Positions 36,138 through 45,708 of a stretch of 64,000 nucleotides of DNA are shown here, piece by piece. The number at the start of each line of letters is the position of its first letter. Within the stretch, counting starts at the first letter, position 1. The stretch is from CALZBJ01 sp945619025 (GTDB lineage: Bacteria; Pseudomonadota; Gammaproteobacteria; Cardiobacteriales; Wohlfahrtiimonadaceae), in NCBI GenBank assembly GCA_945619025.1, contig CALZBJ010000002.1, positions 150,380 through 214,379 of the forward strand, written 5' to 3'. The position numbers were made by a program, and so were the translations under genes. The notes below the pieces were generated by a model, which was given only the letters and a program-made list of their open reading frames with translations, ran no database searches and was not told the origin of the DNA.

Positions 36138-36653
36138 ATGATTACTGAATCAATGGCCAAACTTTTAAACGAACAGATCAACCATGAGCTCTGCTCTGCA
36201 CACGTCTATCAGCAGATGTCCGCGTGGGCAAACTTCAACGGATTTCACGGAGCGGCGAGCTTTTTAATGGCGCAAGCCAACGAAGAGCGTGATCACATGC
36301 AAAAAATCTTCGATTATGTGTTATTAACGGGCCACATGCCGATTTTAGGCGATATGCCCACCATCAATCCAAACTTTGATGACCTCGAAGCGATCTTCAA
36401 ACAAGCCTACGCGCAAGAGCTCAATATCACCGAAAAAATCAATAAAATTACTCACGAAGCGATCACCACCCACGACTATTCAACCTTTGAATTTATGCAG
36501 TGGTATATCGTTGAACAGCGCGAAGAGGAAGATCTTTTCCGCACAATTTTAGATAAATTTGAAATGCTCCGTGGCGAAGCGAATGCAAACTACTTTATCG
36601 ATAAAGAACTTGCTGCGATTCGTACCGGCGCCGTTGCGGATGTAGCGGAATAA
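36138..36653 (+). CDS. ftnA: Non-heme ferritin
   Basis: 171-aa ferritin-like four-helix bundle protein that stores iron as a 24-mer cage. Ferroxidase ligands are visible in NEQINHELCSAHVYQQM (Glu17-type and neighbours), EERDHMQKI, and WYIVEQREEEDLF. The length matches E. coli FtnA (165 aa). A TATAAT box is present at about 36063. AGGATATTTT precedes the ATG. Confidence 0.94.
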   Translation: MITESMAKLLNEQINHELCSAHVYQQMSAWANFNGFHGAASFLMAQANEERDHMQKIFDYVLLTGHMPILGDMPTINPNFDDLEAIFKQAYAQELNITEKINKITHEAITTHDYSTFEFMQWYIVEQREEEDLFRTILDKFEMLRGEANANYFIDKELAAIRTGAVADVAE

Positions 36654-36682
36654 CCGTTTTAACGCGTCACTTTTTAGGAGGC

Positions 36683-37237
36683 ATGATGATTAGCGCGATG
36701 CCAAAACAGCTCATTCTCTCCCTGTTAATCGGTCTTATCATCAGTAGCTGTGCGCAGCTACCGCCCCCGAAAAGTGGCTCACTTCCCGAAAACGAGCGCC
36801 AATCCATTGAAGAGAATCAAGCAAAACGTGAACGCTCAGATCAATCGATGAGTCACCCTCAACTCTCGGTCGCATCGCCTCAATTAATCAAACCGTTACA
36901 GCCCTATCTAAACGCCTCAGAAAGCACGATTCGTAGCGCCTTTGGAACCCCTTCCTCTAATTATCCCACCGCTTACAGCGACCGATATGTCTACCGCGAT
37001 GAGACCATCCGCGAAACCCATATTCCCGCCCGTTACAGCTATTACGGCGGTTTTTATGATGACGATTTCTACTACGGCGGACGCTATTATGGTAGTCCCA
37101 CTATGGTCTCCCCTCCCCGGATTAAGCGCGAAGTGGTGAGCTTTTGCGAGATTCAATTTGATTTTTTGAAGGGAAAAGTCAACACCATCACCCAAACCGG
37201 AGCGTTAAAAAATTACGAGGCGTTATTGCCGCGTTGA
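36683..37237 (+). CDS. Putative lipoprotein, Tyr/Gly-rich C-terminal half
   Basis: 184 aa. The signal peptide ends in the lipobox ISSC (Cys about residue 23). A proline-rich spacer is followed by a domain with TIRSAFGTPSSNYPT, a YSYYGGFYDDDFYYGGRYYG tract and a closing strand FCEIQFDFLKGKVNTI. The small C-terminal fold, with DNA-level resemblance to SmpA/BamE-like lipoproteins (AFGTP), is suggestive only. AGGAGG precedes the start. It follows ftnA by 29 bp and could be co-transcribed. Confidence 0.75.
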   Translation: MMISAMPKQLILSLLIGLIISSCAQLPPPKSGSLPENERQSIEENQAKRERSDQSMSHPQLSVASPQLIKPLQPYLNASESTIRSAFGTPSSNYPTAYSDRYVYRDETIRETHIPARYSYYGGFYDDDFYYGGRYYGSPTMVSPPRIKREVVSFCEIQFDFLKGKVNTITQTGALKNYEALLPR

Positions 37238-37336
37238 GGGCGTAATTAGAAATACCGGTTAAAATCTTCTATACTTTCTCTATCAATCACATTCAGCGGG
37301 CACGCCCGGCATCATCTCAACCTGTAGGAATTTATC

Positions 37337-38275
37337 GTGTTACAGTTTAAAGACGTTTGGAATCTCTATCATACTTATTATCATCCGCATCGCCTTTACC
37401 CCGGCGAGACGATCCCGCAAAAAACGCCTAAAATTACCGACTCGCTCCTCAGCATTCAAGATGAGTACGATATTTTATTGCTCGATGGATTTGGCGTGTT
37501 AAATGTCGGTGCGACGGCGGTGCCTCATATGCCCGAAACCATCGCAACGCTTCAGGCGCTTGGGAAAGAGGCGTTTGTGCTGACCAATGGGGCTTCCCAT
37601 CCTTCTTATATTCGCGCAGAAGGCTATCCGAAATTGGGCTATGACCTTGCGGCGAGCCACATTATCTCATCGCGCGATGCGGTGGAAGCGACGATCACCG
37701 AGCACGAGGTTACTAAAAATGGCGGAACATGGGGCGTAATTTCGGTACTCAATGCAAAAATTGAGACCATTCCGGCCAATTGCGTCTATTTAACCGATGA
37801 CAATATCGATACCGTGGATGGCTTTCTCTTTTTAGGGACAATGACATGGGATCTGGATCAACAATTAAAACTGCATGATGCGATGGCGAAAAAACTGCGC
37901 CCGTTAATGATTGGAAACCCCGATATTAGCGCACCGATGGAAAATTCGTTCTCGGTGGAGCCTGGGTTTTATGCGATCGATCTTTTAAAAGCTTTCCCGG
38001 ATCTCTCCATCACCTATTGTGGAAAACCCTTTAAAAATGCCTATGAGGTGAGCCTTAAAAAGATGGCAAAAACCCTAGGAAAAACCATCGATCCGAGCCG
38101 TGTGCTAATGGTAGGCGATACGCTTCATACCGATATTTTAGGCGGCAATATGGCGGGGATGAAAACGGCACTGAAAACTGATTGGGGATTCCTACGGGAT
38201 CATGACCCAAGGCCTCGCATTGAAGAGTCCCTCATTACACCGGATTTTATTATCTCGCAAACGCTTGAAGCGTAA
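37337..38275 (+). CDS. HAD-IIA family hydrolase, NagD-like
   Basis: 312-aa haloacid dehalogenase superfamily phosphatase with a class IIA cap. Motif I is LLLDGFGVLN, where the common DxDG is changed to DGFG. Motif II is FVLTNGAS, motif III is GKPFKNAYE, and motif IV is MVGDTLHTDILGG. Relatives dephosphorylate sugar phosphates or nucleotides. The substrate is unknown. The DxDG change removes the usual second Asp acid/base (the acid/base position carries Phe or Gly), which may reduce activity. Confidence 0.87.
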   Translation: MLQFKDVWNLYHTYYHPHRLYPGETIPQKTPKITDSLLSIQDEYDILLLDGFGVLNVGATAVPHMPETIATLQALGKEAFVLTNGASHPSYIRAEGYPKLGYDLAASHIISSRDAVEATITEHEVTKNGGTWGVISVLNAKIETIPANCVYLTDDNIDTVDGFLFLGTMTWDLDQQLKLHDAMAKKLRPLMIGNPDISAPMENSFSVEPGFYAIDLLKAFPDLSITYCGKPFKNAYEVSLKKMAKTLGKTIDPSRVLMVGDTLHTDILGGNMAGMKTALKTDWGFLRDHDPRPRIEESLITPDFIISQTLEA

Positions 38276-38348
38276 ATTCAATTCTATGAAAGGCCGATAG
38301 AGGAACGGTGTGCCGATGTAACAATTTAATCGTCAGATCATCAGACGA

Positions 38349-39818
38349 TTATAGATTCCACGCCAATTTGATATCGGCTTTTTTGAGCTGTTTCTCTTCA
38401 TATTTAAGATCTTCTAATACCAACGGATGGGCTTTAAGCCAGCCTTCTTGGAAATAGAGTTTCACATTGCGCTTCCCGATCCGCATATTAAAATCGGGCA
38501 CATTACGGGTATAGCGCCCGCGATTAAAGAGCACGGCCATGCGTAAAATCATGGTGACAATCGGCGCAAACTGGGGGAGCGATTCAAAATCTTCAAACTC
38601 AAATTTACGCTGATGATTATAGATAATGGTAGCAAGAATTTTCTGGTCTTGATGGCTAAATCCATCGAGATCGGCATGTTCAATCAGATAGGCTGAATGT
38701 TTAAAATGGCGATGATGCGATACCGCAAGCCCAATCTCGTGGCACAGCGATGCCCACCCTAAAAAACGGAGCGCAGTTTCATCCAAAAGCGGCGAATCGA
38801 TTACCTTGGCAATCATCATGCTGGTATCTCGCACCCGAATCGCTTGTGCTTCATCGGCGCCAAATCGCGCCACTAAACTTGCGATGGTTTTATCACGACG
38901 ATCCTGTTTTTGTACCCGTCCAAGCAGGTCAAAAAGCATTCCTTCACGGAGCGCGGCACTTGTGATCGCCATCTTTTTAATCGACAGCACATTAAAGAGC
39001 GTATAGAGAATTAAAAGCCCCGCGCCCATCACCGACGCCCGCTCAGGCGAGAGATCAAAAAAGCGCGCAATTTTATCCTCATGTTTTAAGGTAAGGAGCT
39101 TTTGCGTTAAGCGTTCGATCGCTTCAAGCGTGATAAATTCCTCTTGAAAGCCTAAATATTCACTCAACTCTAAGATGGTTTTAATCGTCCCCGAGGCCCC
39201 AACAAAGTAAGCATCTTGATAGCGCATGAGATAGGTTAAATCATGAAGTTCTCGCTCGATATGAAGGAGTGCTCGGTCCATCTGTTTTTGGGTAAATGTT
39301 CCCTTTTTAAAGAAGAGCTTTGCGATATTAACGCAGCCCACTTCCTTACTAAAAGCGCGCTTAATGCCGGCGGATTCCCCTAAAATCAGCTCGGTACTGC
39401 CGCCGCCGATATCGATTACAAAGAGCTCTTTTTCAGCGGCGTGCACATATTGCGACACCCCAAGATAGATGAGCCGCGCCTCTTCTCGCCCCGAAATAAT
39501 CTCGATGGGAACGCCAAGCGCCCCTTCCGCCTCTTTTAAAAAGGTGGGATCTTTCATTTTTCGGAGCGTCAAAGTCCCGACCGCGCGGATATTTTCGCGA
39601 TCAATATTAGCAAGACGTTCGTTAAATTTGCGCAGGCAATTGAGGGCTTTTTCACGAGTTTGCGCTAAGAGCGTGCCATCTTTTTCAAGACCGTATCCGA
39701 GCTGAACCATGTCGCGAACGCGATCGACCACCAAGATTCGGCCGTTATCTTCTTCCATAACCGCCATGTGAAAACTGTTCGATCCAAGATCGATCACTGC
39801 ATAGAGTTGATTGCTCAT
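38349..39818 (-). CDS. ppx: Exopolyphosphatase / guanosine pentaphosphatase (Ppx/GppA)
   Basis: 489-aa Ppx/GppA phosphatase that hydrolyses polyphosphate or pppGpp. Actin-fold motifs AVIDLGSNSFHMAV, EEARLIYLGV, VIDIGGGSTELILG and YFVGASGTIKT are intact. A C-terminal HD-like domain (about 310-489, CHEIGLAVSHHRHFKHSAYL) follows. The order and length match Ppx rather than short GppA forms. It is preceded by GGAG and separated by about 60 bp from the rsmA gene end on the same strand. Confidence 0.92.
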   Translation of the reverse strand: MSNQLYAVIDLGSNSFHMAVMEEDNGRILVVDRVRDMVQLGYGLEKDGTLLAQTREKALNCLRKFNERLANIDRENIRAVGTLTLRKMKDPTFLKEAEGALGVPIEIISGREEARLIYLGVSQYVHAAEKELFVIDIGGGSTELILGESAGIKRAFSKEVGCVNIAKLFFKKGTFTQKQMDRALLHIERELHDLTYLMRYQDAYFVGASGTIKTILELSEYLGFQEEFITLEAIERLTQKLLTLKHEDKIARFFDLSPERASVMGAGLLILYTLFNVLSIKKMAITSAALREGMLFDLLGRVQKQDRRDKTIASLVARFGADEAQAIRVRDTSMMIAKVIDSPLLDETALRFLGWASLCHEIGLAVSHHRHFKHSAYLIEHADLDGFSHQDQKILATIIYNHQRKFEFEDFESLPQFAPIVTMILRMAVLFNRGRYTRNVPDFNMRIGKRNVKLYFQEGWLKAHPLVLEDLKYEEKQLKKADIKLAWNL

Positions 39819-39875
39819 CGCCCCTCCTTTGCTCGTTACGCCCGCTTTTTGGCTGACCCTTTATCCTAATGCTTT

Positions 39876-40643
39876 CTATACTAACGCATTACTGAGCGTG
39901 ACAAAATCATCAATGGTGAGATTTTCCGCCCGCGCCGTTGGATCAATGCCGGCCGCCTCAATTTCTGCTTCACTCATCAGCGGTTTGAGGTTGTTGCGAA
40001 TCATCTTACGCTTCATCGAAAAGGCGAGTTTTACCACCTCAAAGAATCGATTATCATCGGCGATTGCATATTTTGGCTCCGTATGGGGCACTAATCGCAC
40101 AAATTGGCTCATCACTTTCGGCGCAGGATCAAAGGCAGTTGGCGGAATTTCAAAGAGCGGAACCACATCACAATAACGCTGCACCATCACCGAAAGCCGG
40201 CCATATTGGCGTGAATTAGGTTCAGCCGCTAAACGATCGATCACCTCTTTTTGAAGCATAAAATGCATATCGAGAATGTCGTGATGATCTTCAAGCAGAT
40301 GAAAGATGATCGGCGTTGAAATGTTATAAGGGAGATTCCCTATAATGCGCAATTTTTGATCCGGATAGAGCGCGGGAAGATCGACATTAAGAACATCTTC
40401 GTTAATAACCCGTAACCCCTCCATCTTTTCTAAATTTTCAATCAGATCACGGTCAAGCTCGATGACGGTCATCTCTTTTGCCCGCGCTAAGACCGGTTTT
40501 GTCATCGCCGCAAGCCCTGGCCCAATTTCGATTAATGGGTCGCCCGCTTGAGGATTGATCGCCTCGACGATCTGAAAAATAATGCCGGCATCAATTAAAA
40601 AGTTCTGCCCAAAACGCTTCTTTGCTCTGTGTGATTGACTCAT
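39876..40643 (-). CDS. rsmA: 16S rRNA dimethyladenosine transferase
   Basis: RsmA (KsgA) dimethylates A1518 and A1519 of 16S rRNA late in 30S assembly. The 255-aa sequence contains KRFGQNFLID, the SAM-binding IEIGPGLAAMTKPVL, and the catalytic NLPYNISTPI. The C-terminal domain ends in a standard helix. It follows the surA gene by 100 bp, the same gene neighbourhood as E. coli surA-pdxA-rsmA but without pdxA. Confidence 0.96.
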   Translation of the reverse strand: MSQSHRAKKRFGQNFLIDAGIIFQIVEAINPQAGDPLIEIGPGLAAMTKPVLARAKEMTVIELDRDLIENLEKMEGLRVINEDVLNVDLPALYPDQKLRIIGNLPYNISTPIIFHLLEDHHDILDMHFMLQKEVIDRLAAEPNSRQYGRLSVMVQRYCDVVPLFEIPPTAFDPAPKVMSQFVRLVPHTEPKYAIADDNRFFEVVKLAFSMKRKMIRNNLKPLMSEAEIEAAGIDPTARAENLTIDDFVTLSNALV

Positions 40644-40704
40644 GCGGAGTGTATCTCTTCTCTTGTGTTGCTAATTTTCATCGTGATTACACGATAATGA
40701 ATAA

Positions 40705-40720
40705 GGCCTCCGAAGAGGCC
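40705..40720 (-). terminator. Hairpin between surA and rsmA
   Basis: GGCCTC-TTCG-GAGGCC on the minus strand, a UUCG-capped stem, lies 24 bp past the surA stop. The T-tract is poor, so it may attenuate rather than stop transcription into rsmA. Confidence 0.55.
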
Positions 40721-40743
40721 CCATTAAATGTAAATTGTGTCTG

Positions 40744-41706
40744 CTAGATGCGGCGCTCGATATAGACGTCGGCTACGCGCTCTTCAACCCATAAGGTGAA
40801 GGTCTGCATCGCTTTTTTCTTAAAGTAATATTCACGCGCGATATTACGCATCATCTCTTCGTCAACGACCCCATTTTTCTGATCTTCAAGCAAGATTAAA
40901 TGGTAGCCAAACACCGTTTTCACCGGCTGACTTAATTCCCCTTTGTTAAGACGAACCATGGTCCGCTCAAATTCAGGTGCAAGCTGTCCGCGTGTTACCC
41001 AACCAAGTTCCCCTTTACGGGCCGCTGAAATCGGGTCATGCGATTGTGCGCTTGCAAGATCATCAAAGCTCTCACCGCCGGCAATTCGCTCGCGGAGACG
41101 ATTGATCTGAATGCGTGCCTGCTCATCGGATAAGCTGGGCGAAATCTTAATCAGAATATGCTTGACTTTATATTGCGCAGTATTGTCTTTTAAGAGCTCA
41201 CGCTGAATGTCTTTAAACTCTTTTGAATTCATATAGACATCGAGCTCTGCCTCGTTAATTTTCACGTCGCGCACCACTTCATTGCGGAGCATCGCGCTTA
41301 ACATTTGGCGGCGAATATCTTCACGATAGGCATTAAAATTCATGCCCATGTAAGCCATATAGGCTTTTAGATCGGCAACGGTTGCGCCATTACGATCGGC
41401 AATGTCTTTAATCGCTGCGTCCACTTGCGCATCGCTCACGCTCATGCCCACTTCTTTGGCATATTTATGTTGCAATTTTTCCGCCGCAAGCATGAGGAAC
41501 ACCTCCTCTTTTAAACGCTCATCGGTCGGACGAATGCTCGAAGGCATGGTACCGACTTCCGCACGCGCTTGGCGCATGGCACCTTGCCACTCTTTTTGCG
41601 TAATCACTTCGGTATCCACAATAATGGCAATCTGGTCGAGTTGTTGTTGAGCATAGCCGAACCCAGAAAAGGCGGTCAGCACAATAAAAAGTAGACGTTT
41701 CATCAT
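40744..41706 (-). CDS. surA: SurA-like periplasmic chaperone with a single parvulin domain
   Basis: About 320 aa from the ATG at 41706. The signal peptide ends at GFGYAQQ (about residue 20). The SurA N-terminal chaperone domain (DQIAIIVDTEVITQKEW) is followed by one parvulin PPIase domain (AQYKVKHILIKISPSLSDEQA, then GELGWVTRGQLAPEFE and GYHLILLED). E. coli SurA is 428 aa with two parvulin domains, so this form lacks one. An upstream in-frame extension to 41775 lacks a signal-like start and is not used. SurA escorts outer-membrane proteins to the BAM complex. Confidence 0.86.
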   Translation of the reverse strand: MMKRLLFIVLTAFSGFGYAQQQLDQIAIIVDTEVITQKEWQGAMRQARAEVGTMPSSIRPTDERLKEEVFLMLAAEKLQHKYAKEVGMSVSDAQVDAAIKDIADRNGATVADLKAYMAYMGMNFNAYREDIRRQMLSAMLRNEVVRDVKINEAELDVYMNSKEFKDIQRELLKDNTAQYKVKHILIKISPSLSDEQARIQINRLRERIAGGESFDDLASAQSHDPISAARKGELGWVTRGQLAPEFERTMVRLNKGELSQPVKTVFGYHLILLEDQKNGVVDEEMMRNIAREYYFKKKAMQTFTLWVEERVADVYIERRI

Positions 41707-41874
41707 AAATTTAATCTCAATAATGCCAATCCAATAAAATTTAATGGTAATATGTGTTGATCTATATCTGATCACAATAATAGTAAGAATTTTACCACCT
41801 TAATGCAATTGCTGCTCAGATATAATAAAATTGTTAATTTCTGTTTATTTATACTCTAGGTTTTTATTTTTATT

Positions 41875-42471
41875 ATGACAACTGAACAACAAAACACCGC
41901 TCCCCTTGAGCACGAAGCAAAACAGGCGGAAGAGGCGAAAGAAGCCCGTGCAAAGCGCGTTGAGGACTCACGTGCACTGCTCGCTAAGCTCGCTGAAGCG
42001 TACCCAAAAATCTTTCCTCATCCGAAAGATGGTCGCCCGGTTGCCCTTGCGATTGGCCTCCATAAAGAGCTTCAACCGATCGTAAAAGAGTGGGGCTTTT
42101 CGCCTGCAACGCTTCGATCAGCGCTTGCATGGTACACCAAACAATTACGCTACCAAAACGCCGTTTTACACGCAACGCATCGCACCAATTTAGATGGATC
42201 GGATGCGGAAGAGATCTTAGAAGAGCACAAAACGCTCGCGAAAGAGAACATCGCTAAGATTGAAGCGTGGTTGAGCGAAAATCGTCCTGATGCGCTTAAA
42301 CGTGCAGAGCCGAAAAAACGCACTCAAAAACCGCGTCGTCAAGGCCAGGCGAAACGTCGTCCCAATAATAACGCAGGACGTAACGACAAAGCTGCCGGCA
42401 AATCAGCGCCAGCAAACACCCAAACTCTTGACGAAAAAATGCAGTCGCTTTTAGACAAATTTAATCAGTAA
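41875..42471 (+). CDS. proQ: ProQ/FinO-family RNA chaperone
   Basis: 198 aa. A FinO-type RNA-binding domain (about residues 25-115, AYPKIFPHPKDGRPVALAIG, LRSALAWYTKQLRYQNAV) is followed by a basic, low-complexity tail (KKRTQKPRRQGQAKRRPNNN). The C-terminal MQSLLDKFNQ helix is short. ProQ-family proteins bind structured sRNAs and 3' ends of mRNAs. The candidate RNA at 18.3 kb is a natural potential client (inference). It ends 3 bp before argS. Confidence 0.9.
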   Translation: MTTEQQNTAPLEHEAKQAEEAKEARAKRVEDSRALLAKLAEAYPKIFPHPKDGRPVALAIGLHKELQPIVKEWGFSPATLRSALAWYTKQLRYQNAVLHATHRTNLDGSDAEEILEEHKTLAKENIAKIEAWLSENRPDALKRAEPKKRTQKPRRQGQAKRRPNNNAGRNDKAAGKSAPANTQTLDEKMQSLLDKFNQ

Positions 42472-42474
42472 TTT

Positions 42475-44187
42475 ATGAAACAAATAGTCACAACCTTACT
42501 TCACGGAGCGCTCACGACGTTAACACGCGAGAGCGATATCACCCTCGATCCGGCACAAATTGAAAAGAGTGTCGAGCGAACCCGAGACCTTAGCCACGGC
42601 GACTTTGCAAGTAACATTGCAATGATGCTTGCGCGCCCGTTTAAAACCAATCCTCGTGAGCTTGCAAACCGTATCATCGATGCGATTGAACAGCCTCATA
42701 AAGACCTAGAGAAAATTGAGATTGCAGGCCCAGGATTTTTAAACTTTACCTTGAAAAAACATTGTTATCACAATGAGCTCGGTAAAATGGTGGAAAATGG
42801 TCAATCCTACGGACATAACCGTGACGGTAATGGCGAAAAAGTTCAGGTGGAATTTGTTTCGGCAAACCCAACCGGACCGCTTCACGTAGGTCATGGTCGC
42901 GGCGCAGCAGTGGGCGATTCACTCGCTCGTATTTTAGAAGCCAATGGCTTTGATGTAACCCGCGAGTTTTACTATAACGACGCCGGTGCTCAGATCGATA
43001 ATTTAGCCGCTTCTGTCAAAGCGCGTATCGATGGACTTGCCCCCGGAGATGAAGCGTGGCCTCAAGATGGCTATGCCGGTGAATACATCAAAGAGATCGC
43101 AAAAAGCTATCTCAATGGGGACACGGTCAATTCAGATGACCGCGAAATTACTGCCTCAGGTGATGCAAATAACATTGAGGATATTAAAGCCTTTGCGGTA
43201 GCGTTTTTACGTCGCGAACAGGATCTTGATCTCAAAGCATTTGATATCAACTTCGATGTCTATTTCTTAGAATCATCGCTCTATGCCGACGGCCTTGTTG
43301 ATCGTGTGGTGAGTCGTTTAACTGAAAACGGTAAAACTTACGAAGAGGACGGCGCACTCTGGCTTAGAACCACCGATTACGGCGATGATAAAGATCGCGT
43401 TATGCGCAAAAAAGAGGGCGGTTATACCTACTTTGTGCCCGACGTTGCCTATCATCAACGTAAATGGGAACGCGGATTTAAATATGTGATTAACGAACAA
43501 GGCGCGGACCATCACGGGACAATTGCTCGCGTTCGTGCGGGGCTTCAAGCACTCGATATCGGCATTCCTGAAGGCTGGCCAAGCTATGTCCTTCACCAAA
43601 TGGTGATGGTGATGCGCGATGGTGTTGAGGTTAAACTCTCAAAACGTGCTGGTTCCTATGTGACCCTTCGCGATCTAATTGATGAGGTGGGTAAAGATGC
43701 AACGCGTTACTTCTTAGCGGCGCGCAATCCCGACTCGCAGCTTCAATTTGATATCGATCTTGCTCGCTCGCAAACCTCCGATAATCCGGTCTACTACATT
43801 CAGTATGCCCACGCACGGATCTGCTCAATTTTAGCAGAACGTGATAAGCAAGAGACTCCATTTAACGCGGCATTTGCCATCGAGCACCTCGATAAACTCG
43901 ATCGTGACCATGAATATCAGCTCATGCGCACACTCTCAAGTTTTGGCGAGCTCGTTCGCGCTGCATGTCGTAATAATGCACCCCACTTAGTGGCCAATTA
44001 TTTACAAGCGCTCGCCGGTGATATTCACAGTTACTACAATGCAAAAGATGAAGAAGGCCAAGCAATTCGCATTTTAGGCGATGATAAAGCTCTTCAAGAT
44101 GCTCGCCTCTATCTATTAATGGCAGCGCGCGAAGTGGTGGCTAATGGACTTCATCTCTTAGGGCTTTCTGCGCCAACCCGCATGTAA
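42475..44187 (+). CDS. argS: Arginyl-tRNA synthetase
   Basis: 570-aa class I aminoacyl-tRNA synthetase charging tRNA-Arg. An Arg-specific N-terminal domain precedes the HIGH-equivalent HVGHGRGAAVGD, an editing-free Rossmann core, the KMSKS-equivalent VKLSKRAGSYVTL, and a DALR anticodon-binding domain ending ANGLHLLGLSAPTRM. Length matches the E. coli enzyme (577 aa). It probably shares a transcript with proQ and the SPOR protein. Confidence 0.96.
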   Translation: MKQIVTTLLHGALTTLTRESDITLDPAQIEKSVERTRDLSHGDFASNIAMMLARPFKTNPRELANRIIDAIEQPHKDLEKIEIAGPGFLNFTLKKHCYHNELGKMVENGQSYGHNRDGNGEKVQVEFVSANPTGPLHVGHGRGAAVGDSLARILEANGFDVTREFYYNDAGAQIDNLAASVKARIDGLAPGDEAWPQDGYAGEYIKEIAKSYLNGDTVNSDDREITASGDANNIEDIKAFAVAFLRREQDLDLKAFDINFDVYFLESSLYADGLVDRVVSRLTENGKTYEEDGALWLRTTDYGDDKDRVMRKKEGGYTYFVPDVAYHQRKWERGFKYVINEQGADHHGTIARVRAGLQALDIGIPEGWPSYVLHQMVMVMRDGVEVKLSKRAGSYVTLRDLIDEVGKDATRYFLAARNPDSQLQFDIDLARSQTSDNPVYYIQYAHARICSILAERDKQETPFNAAFAIEHLDKLDRDHEYQLMRTLSSFGELVRAACRNNAPHLVANYLQALAGDIHSYYNAKDEEGQAIRILGDDKALQDARLYLLMAAREVVANGLHLLGLSAPTRM

Positions 44188-44205
44188 TCGGGCGCACAAT
44201 TCTCG

Positions 44206-44880
44206 GTGAGTTCCGCGATGAGTCGTAGACCAAGACAACAGGTAAAATCAAAAGAACGAGGCGCGACCATTAAGCGCCTCTATGCCATTATCAAGCAATT
44301 TGCGCTTCGCAATGCGACCCGCGCAACCTTGCTTGCGATGGTCTTTTTTATCCTGATCTCCTACCCTATTTCAAAAACGCTCAATAAAAATAAAGAGTTT
44401 GAAGAGGAACAACTGATCGAGGAGCAGCATGATTTAGAGGCACAAGCGCAACCCGATGTCTTTGTCTTTGAAGAGATCGAAAACCCCTATTCGTTTTATG
44501 ATCTCCTTGAATCGCGCACCTTTTTAGTGGAGGGTGAAGAAAAAAAGGGCGGCGTTGAATATATCAGTGATGATTTCGAACCGACCCCTGAAATTAAGCC
44601 CGTCGAAGCGCCGCCTAAGCGCGTGGTCAATGTGCAAAAGCCCGATGTGCCGCTCTCAAAGCGTCTTCAAGTGGGAAGCTTTTCCTCCTCTCATGAAGCG
44701 AGCATTCACCGAAAACAGCTCGAATCTTATGGCTATAATCCACAAGTGATCGAAGGAAAAATCCCGAGCGGAAAATCGGTCTATCGCGTTATTATTGGGC
44801 CCTTTTCTCCCAAAGAGATGACTGAAATTAAAGCACAATTACGCACGCATAACATAGATCACTTCGAGGTGAACTATTAA
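44206..44880 (+). CDS. SPOR-domain cell-division-associated protein, FtsN-like
   Basis: 224-aa bitopic membrane protein. A basic cytoplasmic N-terminus (about 1-44) leads to one transmembrane helix (TLLAMVFFILISYPIS), an acidic linker, and a C-terminal SPOR domain (about 150-224, RLQVGSFSSSHEASIHRKQL, YRVIIGPFSPKEM). SPOR domains bind denuded septal peptidoglycan. The layout is like FtsN or DamX. Immediate position after argS is the gene order seen for FtsN-like genes in several gammaproteobacteria. Confidence 0.85.
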   Translation: MSSAMSRRPRQQVKSKERGATIKRLYAIIKQFALRNATRATLLAMVFFILISYPISKTLNKNKEFEEEQLIEEQHDLEAQAQPDVFVFEEIENPYSFYDLLESRTFLVEGEEKKGGVEYISDDFEPTPEIKPVEAPPKRVVNVQKPDVPLSKRLQVGSFSSSHEASIHRKQLESYGYNPQVIEGKIPSGKSVYRVIIGPFSPKEMTEIKAQLRTHNIDHFEVNY

Positions 44881-44978
44881 GCTTTTCACTGAATAAAAAC
44901 GCAAAATAGCGTATAGTGATTCGAGAAAATTCATCTTTTATTCACAATTAATCAACAGCAAATTTAGGTATTTTAATT

Positions 44979-45554
44979 ATGGCTCGTGGTGTAAACAAAG
45001 TTATTTTATTAGGCCGTTTAGGGCAAGATCCAACTGTGCGCTATACCGCTGGCGGCGCAGCTGTCACAAGTTTTTCAATCGCAACCTCAGAAGGCTGGCG
45101 CGATAAAAACAGTGGCGAAATGCAAGAACGTACCGAATGGCACAACATCGTTATTTTTAGCCGTCTTGCGGAAGTTGCGGGACAATATCTCAAAAAAGGC
45201 TCACAAGTCTATATCGAAGGCCGTTTACAGACCCGTAAATGGACCGATAAAAATGGGATGGATCGCTACACAACCGAAATTATCGCTAACGAAATGCAAA
45301 TGCTCGGCGGCGGTGGATCAGGCGGCGGTGGCGGCATGGGTCAACAACAAGGTGGCTACGATAACTTCAATCAAGATCAAGGCTACGGCGGACAACCGCA
45401 ACAACAAGCGCCCCAACAAAATTGGAATCAAGGTGGCCAATCGCAGCAGCAACAGCAGCAGCGTCCTCAACAAAATCAAGGCGGTTTCAATCAGCCTCAA
45501 GAGCAAAACAACATGCCTGATTTTGATTCATTTGATGATGATATCCCCTTCTGA
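44979..45554 (+). CDS. ssb: Single-stranded DNA-binding protein
   Basis: 191 aa. The OB-fold (1-112; RGVNKVILLGRLGQDPTVRY, TEWHNIVIFSRLAEVAGQYL) is followed by a Gly/Gln-rich disordered linker with GGGGSGGGGG and QQQQQQ tracts. The C-terminal tip DFDSFDDDIPF contacts repair partners. It is the last chromosomal gene before the accessory island. Confidence 0.96.
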   Translation: MARGVNKVILLGRLGQDPTVRYTAGGAAVTSFSIATSEGWRDKNSGEMQERTEWHNIVIFSRLAEVAGQYLKKGSQVYIEGRLQTRKWTDKNGMDRYTTEIIANEMQMLGGGGSGGGGGMGQQQGGYDNFNQDQGYGGQPQQQAPQQNWNQGGQSQQQQQQRPQQNQGGFNQPQEQNNMPDFDSFDDDIPF

Positions 45555-45589
45555 CGTTTACCTCAGACGGTATTGTAAAGTTTAACTTT

Positions 45590-45616
45590 GAAACCCCGCC
45601 ACTAGCGGGGTTTCTT
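45590..45616 (+). terminator. Intrinsic terminator of ssb
   Basis: GAAACCCCGC pairs with GCGGGGTTTC around a 5-nt loop, followed by TT. It marks the boundary between core chromosome and the AT-rich island. Confidence 0.9.
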
Positions 45617-45708
45617 GCTATTAAAATAACAAAAATAATGTAAAAAATTATTGAGGTGTTTGTGGATATAGTGTACCTTTAACATATGTAAAGTATTAGA
45701 ACAAATTA

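Noticed and set aside
45300..45480. CAA/CAG-rich tract as a regulatory microsatellite
   Set aside because: It encodes the Gln-rich disordered linker typical of SSB.
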